A DNA stretch of 5,943 nucleotides from Planctomycetaceae bacterium (GCA_031274045.1 JAISQS010000216.1:1-5943), one strand, 5' to 3'; counted from the first letter of the stretch, positions 1 to 5,696 are shown. The notes: a model not told the origin generated them from the sequence alone. Translations and numbers: made by a program.

Positions 1-10
1 GTTGGTGATC

Positions 11-73
11 GTAAGGTAGTCAACCGACCGCCGGGCGATCAACGTAAGGTAGACAACCGACCGCTGGGCGGTT
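11..73 (+). repeat. Two tandem 33-bp palindromic units, forward orientation
   Basis: The gtaaggtag..caaccgaccgc..gggcg core occurs at 11-37 and again at 44-70, offset 33 bp, with 25 of 27 positions identical. Each core contains an ACCGC-3 nt-GCGGT type palindrome, although in the first copy the 3' arm is cut short by GATC. The same unit appears in reverse orientation at 210-242, 386-418 and 419-451. Confidence 0.85.
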
Positions 74-109
74 GTGTTTTCGGCGAGCGAAGCAAGACGA
101 AAACAGTGG
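41..109 (+). repeat. 69-bp direct repeat, left copy
   Basis: This stretch matches 5628-5696 at 66 of 69 positions in the same orientation (differences at the two 'tagac/tgggc' bases and at gttgtg/gttgcg). It contains a GC-rich hairpin (ACCGC/GCGGT around 60-72) and an adjacent stem, GTTTTCG at 76-82 with CGAAAAC at 98-104. It looks like a dispersed REP-like intergenic element. Confidence 0.9.
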
Positions 110-186
110 ATCGCCAAAACATGTTGGTTCACCAAAACGTCCAAAACGTAGGGCGTGTTGGTTTTGGCGGTGCGTCTTGGCGATCC
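108..186. repeat. Large imperfect palindrome bounded by a perfect 10-bp inverted repeat
   Basis: GGATCGCCAA at 108-117 is the exact reverse complement of TTGGCGATCC at 177-186. Inside, CCAAAAC at 141-147 (also at 132-138) can pair with GTTTTGG at 161-167. The segment could fold as a nested stem-loop or cruciform. Confidence 0.7.
147..165 (+). repeat. 19-bp inverted repeat shared with the right flank, left copy
   Basis: cgtagggcgtgttggtttt matches the reverse complement of 5715-5733 at 18 of 19 positions. It lies inside the palindrome 108-186. Confidence 0.75.
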
Positions 187-190
187 AGTT

Positions 191-206
191 GTCGGCTTAC
201 GCCGAC
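191..206. repeat. Hairpin GTCGGC-TTAC-GCCGAC
   Basis: A perfect 6-bp stem with a 4-nt loop. A related version, GTCGG-TTACG-CCGAC, is found at 553-567. The two hairpins sit beside the two copies of the ~129-bp duplication, one before the first copy and one after the second. Confidence 0.75.
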
Positions 207-209
207 GTA

Positions 210-338
210 ACCGCCCGGCGGTCGGTTACCCACCTTGCGTTTGCCAACACGTCTTGGCGTTCAGTTCAAACTTTTTTGGTTCTATTACGCACAAAGGCGG
301 GCGGGACGCCCGCGTTCCAGTCCGCGCCGCTTCGCGGC
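210..338 (+). repeat. ~129-bp segmental duplication, copy 1
   Basis: This aligns to 419-548 with 7 substitutions and 1 single-base indel (about 94% identity). It begins with a reversed 33-bp unit (accgcccggcggtcggtt) and ends in a GCCGC-TTC-GCGGC hairpin. Inside is the GC stem GCGGGCG-GGA-CGCCCGC at 297-313. Confidence 0.9.
297..313. repeat. GC-rich hairpin GCGGGCG-GGA-CGCCCGC
   Basis: A perfect 7-bp stem with a 3-nt loop inside duplication copy 1. There is no following T-run, so it is not a convincing intrinsic terminator. Confidence 0.75.
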
Positions 339-365
339 GGTATAACGAGGGGCGAGGCTTGCCCC
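325..365. repeat. Two adjacent hairpins
   Basis: CGCCGC-TTC-GCGGCG at 325-339 is followed by GGGGC-7 nt-GCCCC at 349-365. The second resembles the GGGGG-CTTG-CCCCC hairpin at 5826-5838 in the right flank. No T-tract follows either stem, only 'aaa'. Confidence 0.7.
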
Positions 366-385
366 CCAAAGGAGCAGAAAACGTA

Positions 386-451
386 ACCGCCCAGCGGTCA
401 GTTACCCACCTTACGATCACCGCCCGGCGGTCGGTTGCCCACCTTGCGTTT
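386..451 (-). repeat. Two tandem 33-bp palindromic units, reverse orientation
   Basis: Units at 386-418 and 419-451 repeat the accgccc-gcggtc-gtt-cccacctt pattern at a 33-bp offset, with about 27 of 33 bases identical. They are the reverse complement of the units at 11-73. The 386-398 palindrome is the exact reverse complement of the accgctgggcggt form in the 69-bp element. Confidence 0.8.
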
Positions 452-548
452 GCCAACACGTCTTGGCGTTCCGTTCAAACTTTTTTGGTGCTATTACACA
501 CAGAGGCGGGCGGGACACCTGCGTTCCAGTCCGCCGCCGCTTCGCGGC
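419..548 (+). repeat. ~130-bp segmental duplication, copy 2
   Basis: This is the second copy of 210-338, starting 209 bp later. The internal GC stem is degraded here (cacctgc in place of cgcccgc), whereas the terminal GCCGC-TTC-GCGGC hairpin is kept at 536-548. A single extra base lies in the 'ccgccgccgc' run. Confidence 0.9.
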
Positions 549-613
549 AATTGTCGGTTACGCCGACGGGTGACGGTTTGGAATATCAACACGATTCCCG
601 CACCAATTTCATC

Positions 614-644
614 GGGGACAAGCCCCTCGTCGCTAACAAATCGA
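614..644 (+). repeat. Inverted repeat flanking the gene, left arm (31 bp)
   Basis: This 31-bp stretch (ggggacaagcccc..gctaacaaatcga) matches the reverse complement of 5809-5838 (30 bp) with a few mismatches and one single-base gap. The arms face each other across the ccsA-like gene. Confidence 0.75.
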
Positions 645-763
645 GAATGCGTTTATGATTTATTGTAGAACAACGAAGATTCATACACCAACATAAAATA
701 TGAAACACCAACGCAAAAAGAACCAAACACAATAGTCAAAAAACTTTTTTATCCAATTCAAAT

Positions 764-794
764 TTGATTATGAATTATCGTAACCTATAATCAA
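764..794. repeat. 8-bp perfect inverted repeat upstream of the promoter candidate
   Basis: TTGATTAT at 764-771 is the exact reverse complement of ATAATCAA at 787-794, with a 15-bp spacer. Placed about 30-60 bp upstream of the candidate -10, it could be a regulator binding site, but in AT-rich DNA such matches also arise by chance. Confidence 0.3.
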
Positions 795-824
795 TCTTGT
801 AACCTTCCAGTAGTTTGTTGACTC

Positions 825-833
825 TGGTATACT
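825..833 (+). promoter_or_regulatory. Candidate extended -10 promoter for the ccsA-like gene
   Basis: TGGTATACT matches the extended -10 form (TGn followed by TATACT, 5 of 6 to TATAAT). A poor -35 candidate, TTCCAG at 805-810, lies 17 bp upstream. Transcription would begin near 840 and give a leader of roughly 140 nt. A weaker alternative -10, TATGAT at 945-950, would give a leader of about 25 nt. Both are from sequence inspection only. Confidence 0.4.
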
Positions 834-981
834 GGGTGTTGTGTTGAGGTTTTGGTTTGCTGTTTTTTTGGGCGGACTGAAGCTGAAGTTTGGGGGTGTT
901 TTGTTGTGTATCAATATCGGCTGTTTTTGTGTTTTAAACTGCCGTATGATACGTTAAATTGCTTACAAATTGCTCGAAGTT

Positions 982-1056
982 ATGAGTAAAAAATATTCGT
1001 TGTTTTGTTTTGTTGTTTTTTGTTTTGTTGCTGTATTTTCTGGGGTTGTTGTTGCG
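982..1056 (+). other. Signal peptide of the CcsA-like protein
   Basis: Residues 1-25 start with MSKK, followed by a hydrophobic stretch rich in F, V and C and a VVA|Q cleavage-like site. This places the following ~760 residues outside the cytoplasm. It could instead remain uncleaved as a membrane anchor. Confidence 0.75.
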
Positions 1057-4000
1057 CAGAATCGTTCTGTTTGGGATACGATTCCGGTGTTTGACGGAGG
1101 GCGTACAATGCCGCTCTCGTCTTTTGCACAACAAATAGTATTTGAGATTTGCGGTTCTACGCGTCCGTTTATTGTACAAGATGACGCAATTATGGCGGAA
1201 TTTAGCCGCATAATTGAGAATGAACGGCAACTTGCTGCAAGTTCTAATTTTGCCAGCGGTAATGAAGGCGAAGACGGGGACGAAGACGGCAACAAAAGCG
1301 GCGGTGACGGCGGCGGAATTGCTATGTCGTCTGCCGGTATTCCTCTTGGCGGCGGTCTCGACAAAATTGATAAAGGTCTCGGTGTCATATCAGAATTTAT
1401 GAAACAAAACAGCCACATAAAACACACCGCAATAATTCCACACATGTCAGGCAAACAAGCCGCCGCCATCATGGAACGAATACGCGTACTCGTTCCCTTG
1501 CAAGGACGTTATTTTGAACCGTCTGAGATTCTTTTATCGTGGATGATTGAGCCGGAAGTTTGGGAATTTATCCCCTTGTTTCGGTTGCCCGAATCAGATT
1601 ATAGGCTAATGCAAGGATTCCCTTTGACAAATAGTCTCCAAACCAGCATCAAACGTGTCTCCATACACCAACTCAGAACTTCCGCAAACTTCCGCCAACG
1701 AAACATCGAACTCGCCCAAAGACAACAGATGAATACCGCTGAATTGTCCGGCTCAGACAAAATCACCGAACGCATTTTAGCGAACCTTTACGCATACGAA
1801 AATCTAACATTTGACCCAAAAAAGCATGACCCGGAAAGAATGCTCGATATATTGAGAAACGCAGTGCCGAAATCGTTCAATATCGCAGCCTCAGCATGGA
1901 ACGAATTGCGGACTTTGGGTGACGATCCGAACAACTTGAAAAGTGAAAACGAACACAAAGAATCAATACACCAAACATCAACACGATGGAACGAAATATA
2001 CATCTCAATACAACACCTGACCGAAAGTTTCATCACAAACAGCCAATCAGAACAACGCCAAATCCCAAACACAGACAAAGTCGAAATGCTGTTTGAGACA
2101 ATACTAAAATTGATAGAGTCAAATCTCGACGAGAGCAATGCCCTCTTGCATAGAATCTATTCGGAAAATCCTTCCAACCCAAACGCACCATCACGTATTC
2201 CGGTAAACAACACGACAAATTTTACAGACATTCCAGCAGGTCTGGAAAACGTCAAAAAAAAGCAACTCAATGTCGAATCTTTTTTGCCGAATCTTTTCAC
2301 TCACCGCGATTTCAAATCGAATGAAGATCAAATCAGACGCATGATATTGTCGTACAATTACTCGCTCAAATCGCTTCATCGTGAGATTGAGGCGGCGTAT
2401 ATTTCGCTTTATGACAACGGCAGGACGTTGAGGATTTTGCCGATCATTTCGTCGCAAACGTTGCGGGATGTTGACACGGATTATGCGGTGAATCCTTGGG
2501 CATCAATGCGATTGGTTTTGAGCGGCGGTGATCTTGCTATCAGGCGTTTTATTGATCCGAATTTTCGCAAAACGAACCTGCGTAAATTGCTCAAACAGAC
2601 CACACCCCAAGCTGCTGACGATTCCTTGCCCGCAGCAACTGCCGACTCAAACAACACGAATCCCGACGCTGCGGGTACGACTTCCACGCCTTCCGTGTCG
2701 GGCATGTTGTCAATTATGTCAAACTCAAACGTTACCACACCGCCGAATGACACGCCGCCGAATAACACGCCGACAAATGACCCGACAGCAAACAACACTG
2801 AACCAAAACCGGCAACAGAACCAAGCAAAACGGAAACCAACATCAACAACGCTGAAAAGAATCCAAAAGCCGATTCGAATACGCCAAACGGAACGGAACC
2901 AGCCAATATCGGGAAGGATGATGTTGAGAAGAGTGATGTTGAGAAGAGTGGTGTTGGTCAAGAAAATCCGGCAGCCGGTGAAAAAGAAGACAAGATACAT
3001 GTTAGTATTTTCGATGACAAAGCAGGCAGGACAATTTACGAACGTAAAATTTTCAAGCCGGACTATGTAAACGAATCGGCATCGGAGGTTGTGTTATCGT
3101 TTAGATTAAATTTTTTGGAACGGCTTTACGCGATGTTTACTTCACCGAGTCGAGATGATACGGTTGTGAGGTTTCCTCAAATTTGTCTTGACATGCGTCG
3201 TGATTTGCGGAGTTGTGCGGAGAAGATTGAGTTATATCGGATTCTGTTTGTTGATGAGGATGATGTGTTGTCTGTTAATATTCTTTCCAAGACATCGTAT
3301 CCGGTTAGGGATGAGGTTAGGGCGGAGTATTTATATTTTGTGTTTTCGCCATTTTATTGGATGGTTGTGTTGGCGTTTGGGGCGATTTTGTTTGGTTTGT
3401 TGTCGATTGCGGCAGCGGTTTTTTGGCGGGAGCTTACGGCAACTGTTAATACGTCTGTGGTCAAAAAAATTAGCGAAGAAGAATCCGCCAAAGAAGCCGG
3501 TGACGCAACTGTTGCCGAAATGTCAGGAATAAAATCAGGAGTCAAGTCCGGCGGAAAATCAGGAATTAGAGCGGACGCAAGATCAGGAATCAGATCGGGG
3601 GGCAGATCAGGAGTCAGATCGGGAATCAGTTCAGGAGTAAGAGCCGCGAATAAATCAGGCATCACAACAGAAATGCGATCTGAAATACACTCCGGCGATC
3701 AAGCCGGACAGGTATCTGGGGTTATTGATGATGCGGATTCTGCATCTGGAGTTTACTTGGATTCCGGTATTGATGCCGGTGTGAATTCGGGCGTTTATGA
3801 TAGTGCTGTTGGTATGCAATCGCAGATTGACCGAATGTCCGCAAACAAACCGCACGCATGGCAAGAGAACGAGTCGGACTACACTCAATCGACGGAAGAA
3901 TTGTTGCTTTGGGTGGGTGTTGGATTTCTTTTGTTGGCGATAGTGGTGGCGTTTTGGGGTGGGATGATGCGTGCGTGGATTTCCGGTTGGGCGCCGGTGA

Positions 4001-5475
4001 CGAACATGTACGAGACGGTGATTTTGATGGCGGTATCTGCGGCTGTTTTGGGACTGTGGTATACGCTTTATCCTCTCGTGCAACCGGTGATGTCTTTGGC
4101 GTGGCGTTATTCGGCGTTTCCTTCGTTATCGCAAATCAATCAATTCTTTTCCAAGTCACAAGTTCACTCGCAAGGTGGCAATGATGTTGGCGGCGATACG
4201 ATTATGCGTGAAGCGGCGGAGCATTTTGGCGGTGCGTATATTCCGCAAGGAATGCACGGACAAGGCGGCGCGGCGGAGATGGATGATATTGCGGCGAGTA
4301 CGACTGCGAACAAAATTGAGAAGGAGAATCGGCTGATATTATCGCGTCAATTATTTTTGGTGTTGCCGCGAGTTTTGTTGATGTTGGTGACGTTCTGTTT
4401 TTTGATGTGGGTTTCTTATGGTGAAATGGTTGGCACGTCGGGTTGGTTTGCGAAGATAGCGCATGCGGTTTCGATGTTGGATTTTATTGATCTTGCGGTG
4501 GTGTTGGTCAGTATTGGTGCGATAATTTGGGTTGTTCCGCGAGTGATGTTGACGTTGATTTTATTTTTTCCGTTGTTGTTGAGTGCGAATTCTGTTGCGA
4601 CATCGTTAGGGATTTTTTCGTACAAAGACCCTCAAGTTACGTCGAAGGCGTTTTCGGGTCGGCGCGGCGGTGGCGGGATGATGTCGTTTTTATCCGGTGA
4701 AACCGGCGGTGCGGCGATAGGAGATGTGTTGTATGACAACAGTGCGGAAATCTGGATCAAATCGGCTCGGAACAAGATACTTGATCGAAAATTATTTTTG
4801 ATAGCGGCGGCGTTGATAGTGTTTATTGCCGGATTTTTTGCTTATGGCAACACGTCTCAATTGAATCCGAATTTTAAGCCTTTGACTGCGGTGTTGCGTA
4901 GTAATTTTTGGTTGACGGTGCATGTGATAGCGATAATTGTGAGTTATGCGGCGGCGTTTATTGCGTGGAGTATGTCGGTGATTGCGTTGGGGGCGTTGAT
5001 TTTTGGGAAGTATGAAAATAGAAGGGTCAGGGGCAAGCGTGAGTTTCGGTTGCCGAAAATGTTTGAGATGTTTGTGCCGACGATAGTTCGTCTGATTCAA
5101 TTTTCGTTGTTGTTTTTAGCGGTTGGGACGATTTTGGGTGCGCGTTGGGCGGATTATTCGTGGGGTAGATTTTGGGGATGGGATCCGAAAGAGGTGTGGG
5201 CGTTGATAACTATTTTGTTCTTTGCGTTAATTTTTCATGGCAGAATCGCAATGTTCTATGGTCGGGTGGGGATTGTTGTGGGGGCGTTGTTCTCGTCAAT
5301 TGCGGTGATAATGACGTGGTATGGTATAAATTTCGTGTTCAAAGGGAGCGTGCATTCCTACGGAGGAGGAGCCGCAAACGCAGCAACAATGTTCCTGATT
5401 ACGTTTATAACGTTGAATATACTTTGGGGATTAGCTGCCGTCACGCGTTATAGATCAGAAAAAAGCAGTAAATAA
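982..5475 (+). CDS. ccsA: Giant CcsA/ResC-type cytochrome c biogenesis protein with large extracytoplasmic N-terminal region
   Basis: About 1497 residues. System II (Ccs/Res) cytochrome c maturation proteins move heme across the cytoplasmic membrane and attach it to apocytochrome CXXCH motifs. Seen: a signal peptide at 1-25 (VVVA|QN); the motif IPVFDGGRTMPLSSFA at 34-49; a D/G-rich tract near 93-133; a mostly hydrophilic domain to ~540; an N/T/P/E-rich tract at ~540-670; a membrane segment at ~788-814; a Ser-Gly repeat linker at 848-943; then the CcsA module from ~972 with about ten hydrophobic segments. CcsA hallmarks are APVTNMYET (1004-1012), His1314 in LTVHV, the WWD motif at 1394-1408, His1419 in FHGR and His1458 in HSYG. 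Known: such histidines ligand heme around the WWD domain. No ResB membrane bundle is present, so a separate ResB is inferred. ATG 982 is preferred over TTG 970 because it opens directly into the signal peptide; neither has a good Shine-Dalgarno. Typical CcsA proteins are about 250-400 residues, so this is several times longer. No neighbouring gene shows an operon. Exact topology is uncertain. Confidence 0.92.
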   Translation: MSKKYSLFCFVVFCFVAVFSGVVVAQNRSVWDTIPVFDGGRTMPLSSFAQQIVFEICGSTRPFIVQDDAIMAEFSRIIENERQLAASSNFASGNEGEDGDEDGNKSGGDGGGIAMSSAGIPLGGGLDKIDKGLGVISEFMKQNSHIKHTAIIPHMSGKQAAAIMERIRVLVPLQGRYFEPSEILLSWMIEPEVWEFIPLFRLPESDYRLMQGFPLTNSLQTSIKRVSIHQLRTSANFRQRNIELAQRQQMNTAELSGSDKITERILANLYAYENLTFDPKKHDPERMLDILRNAVPKSFNIAASAWNELRTLGDDPNNLKSENEHKESIHQTSTRWNEIYISIQHLTESFITNSQSEQRQIPNTDKVEMLFETILKLIESNLDESNALLHRIYSENPSNPNAPSRIPVNNTTNFTDIPAGLENVKKKQLNVESFLPNLFTHRDFKSNEDQIRRMILSYNYSLKSLHREIEAAYISLYDNGRTLRILPIISSQTLRDVDTDYAVNPWASMRLVLSGGDLAIRRFIDPNFRKTNLRKLLKQTTPQAADDSLPAATADSNNTNPDAAGTTSTPSVSGMLSIMSNSNVTTPPNDTPPNNTPTNDPTANNTEPKPATEPSKTETNINNAEKNPKADSNTPNGTEPANIGKDDVEKSDVEKSGVGQENPAAGEKEDKIHVSIFDDKAGRTIYERKIFKPDYVNESASEVVLSFRLNFLERLYAMFTSPSRDDTVVRFPQICLDMRRDLRSCAEKIELYRILFVDEDDVLSVNILSKTSYPVRDEVRAEYLYFVFSPFYWMVVLAFGAILFGLLSIAAAVFWRELTATVNTSVVKKISEEESAKEAGDATVAEMSGIKSGVKSGGKSGIRADARSGIRSGGRSGVRSGISSGVRAANKSGITTEMRSEIHSGDQAGQVSGVIDDADSASGVYLDSGIDAGVNSGVYDSAVGMQSQIDRMSANKPHAWQENESDYTQSTEELLLWVGVGFLLLAIVVAFWGGMMRAWISGWAPVTNMYETVILMAVSAAVLGLWYTLYPLVQPVMSLAWRYSAFPSLSQINQFFSKSQVHSQGGNDVGGDTIMREAAEHFGGAYIPQGMHGQGGAAEMDDIAASTTANKIEKENRLILSRQLFLVLPRVLLMLVTFCFLMWVSYGEMVGTSGWFAKIAHAVSMLDFIDLAVVLVSIGAIIWVVPRVMLTLILFFPLLLSANSVATSLGIFSYKDPQVTSKAFSGRRGGGGMMSFLSGETGGAAIGDVLYDNSAEIWIKSARNKILDRKLFLIAAALIVFIAGFFAYGNTSQLNPNFKPLTAVLRSNFWLTVHVIAIIVSYAAAFIAWSMSVIALGALIFGKYENRRVRGKREFRLPKMFEMFVPTIVRLIQFSLLFLAVGTILGARWADYSWGRFWGWDPKEVWALITILFFALIFHGRIAMFYGRVGIVVGALFSSIAVIMTWYGINFVFKGSVHSYGGGAANAATMFLITFITLNILWGLAAVTRYRSEKSSK
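1072..1590 (+). other. Conserved-looking N-terminal extracytoplasmic segment (DGGR..PL..FA motif)
   Basis: Residues 31-49 read as a W-D-T-I-P-V-F-D-G-G-R-T-M-P-L-S-S-F-A motif. From memory of the family, similar 'P-V-x-D-x-G-R-x-x-P-L-x-x-x-A' segments precede the CcsA module in fused proteins of Bacteroidota and Planctomycetota. A second conserved-looking piece, PSEILLSWMIEPEVWEFIPL, lies near residues 180-199. An acidic glycine-rich spacer (about residues 93-133, with repeated G-E-D-G/D-E-D-G) is inserted between them. Its function is unknown; a role in apocytochrome or partner binding is only inference. Confidence 0.55.
2740..2799 (+). repeat. Four in-frame 15-nt repeats (PPNDT-type)
   Basis: Four consecutive 15-nt units encode PPNDT, PPNNT, PTNDP and TANNT. 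The first two differ at one base (gac versus aac codon) and the later two are more diverged. The pattern fits tandem duplication in a disordered spacer where length is weakly constrained. Confidence 0.8.
2920..2949 (+). repeat. Exact 15-nt tandem duplication (DVEKS x2)
   Basis: The 15-nt unit gatgttgagaagagt occurs twice back to back and encodes DVEKS-DVEKS. It is followed by a partial third unit (ggtgtt, GV). The exact identity suggests a recent slippage or duplication. Confidence 0.9.
3343..3423 (+). other. First internal transmembrane segment
   Basis: Residues ~788-814 (SPFYWMVVLAFGAILFGLLSIAAAV region) form a clear hydrophobic helix after the long hydrophilic N-terminal part. It would carry the chain back into the cytoplasm before the Ser-Gly linker. 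The basic first half of that linker fits the positive-inside rule. Confidence 0.8.
3523..3810 (+). repeat. 24-unit tetrapeptide repeat (Ser-Gly-x-x), 12-nt period, in-frame
   Basis: From residue 848 to 943 the coding sequence can be divided without a break into 24 units of 12 nt. Units 1-12 are mostly S-G-[I/V/G]-[K/R] (SGIK, SGVK, SGGK, SGIR, SGIR, SGGR, SGVR, SGVR), with two A-starting variants (ADAR, AANK). Units 15-24 keep the spacing but place D, N, V or Y in the last positions (SGDQ, AGQV, SGVI, SGID, AGVN, SGVY). The linker therefore runs from strongly basic to acidic. It joins the first internal membrane segment to the CcsA module and is predicted to be cytoplasmic. I know of no such repeat in CcsA proteins. 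Confidence 0.88.
3895..5472 (+). other. CcsA heme-handling membrane module
   Basis: Residues ~972-1497 make up the CcsA/ResC domain. Hydrophobic segments lie near 973-993, 1010-1035, 1124-1146, 1168-1185, 1186-1202, 1271-1288, 1314-1341, 1371-1388, 1404-1422, 1428-1450 and 1466-1489. The 1168-1202 region may be one or two helices; alternation of sides requires one of the counts to be adjusted so that the WWD loop and both outer histidines face outward. His1314, the W1394-W1406 tryptophan cluster, His1419 and His1458 match the expected outer-His, WWD, membrane-His, outer-His order. The 39-residue gap between His1419 and His1458 is as I recall for CcsBA of Helicobacter hepaticus. Two long hydrophilic insertions (about 1040-1113 and 1214-1262) are unusual. 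Confidence 0.88.
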
Positions 5476-5506
5476 CACAAGACAAAAATCACGTCATTAC
5501 TATACG

Positions 5507-5536
5507 TTTTGTTTGTTTTGTTTAGGACAAACAAAA
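5507..5536 (+). terminator. Weak AT-rich stem-loop after the ccsA-like gene
   Basis: TTTTGTTTG at 5507-5515 can pair with CAAACAAAA at 5528-5536 around a 12-nt loop, starting 31 bp after the stop codon. The stem is mostly A-T and no T-tract follows, so it is only a weak candidate for transcription termination. Confidence 0.25.
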
Positions 5537-5627
5537 AGTATTGGATACATTTCTTTGTGTGGTGATTCTAAATCCGGTCGGTCGCATCGGCGTACTCGCC
5601 AACAGCAGGATTGTGAAAAATGTTGGT

Positions 5628-5696
5628 AACGTAAGGTGGGCAACCGACCGCTGGGCGGTTGCGTTTTCGGCGAGCGAAGCAAGACGAAAACAGTGG
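5628..5696 (+). repeat. 69-bp direct repeat, right copy
   Basis: This is the partner of 41-109 with 66 of 69 identical bases. It keeps both hairpins, including GTTTTCG at 5663-5669 pairing with CGAAAAC at 5685-5691. The two copies flank the ccsA-like gene, about 5.6 kb apart. Confidence 0.9.

Larger units (their letters stand above)
660..969. other. AT-rich intergenic region, then G/T-rich leader
   Basis: No credible gene is visible here. 660-825 is AT-rich, with a short A6-C-T6 palindrome at 738-750. From about 828 to 935 the + strand is strongly biased to G and T, with runs of T7 and G5 and few C or A, up to just before the start codon. This region most likely holds the promoter and 5' leader of the downstream gene. 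No riboswitch or other structured RNA was recognised. Confidence 0.6.
2599..2990 (+). other. Low-complexity N/T/P/E/K-rich spacer in the CcsA-like protein
   Basis: Residues ~540-670 are almost free of hydrophobic runs and are dominated by Asn, Thr, Pro, Ala, Glu and Lys, so the stretch is probably disordered. It contains two sets of in-frame 15-nt tandem repeats, listed separately. It lies before the first internal membrane segment, so it is predicted to be extracytoplasmic. Confidence 0.8.

Noticed and set aside
297..365. GC-rich hairpins as intrinsic terminators
   Set aside because: No T-run follows any of the stems on either strand at the right distance, and they belong to the repeat family.
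72..386. Open frame of 104 codons in the left flank
   Set aside because: It lies wholly within palindromic repeats, overlaps another frame, and shows repeat-derived peptide content and no ribosome binding site.
1..570. CRISPR array
   Set aside because: Repeats are palindromic modules of varied length, with no regular series of equal repeats separated by unique spacers and no cas gene.
155..658. Open frame of 167 codons across the left repeat array
   Set aside because: Its translation is the duplicated repeat itself (TARRSV.HLAFANTSWRSVQTF twice). Overlapping frames on both strands are also open across the same palindromic GC-rich DNA, and there is no start signal or domain. Such repeat-derived frames are often annotated falsely as hypothetical proteins.
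818..833. TTGACT and TATACT as a -35/-10 pair
   Set aside because: The two hexamers are only 4 bp apart, far too close for a sigma-70 promoter; only the extended -10 reading was kept.
963..1472. Reverse-strand frame of 169 codons overlapping the start of the main gene
   Set aside because: Antisense shadow; serine/proline-rich content arises from the glycine/aspartate-rich tract of the real gene.
3354..3665. Reverse-strand frame encoding a P-D-L/I repeat protein
   Set aside because: It is the antisense reading of the Ser-Gly repeat (12-nt period), so its regularity is a by-product of the real gene.
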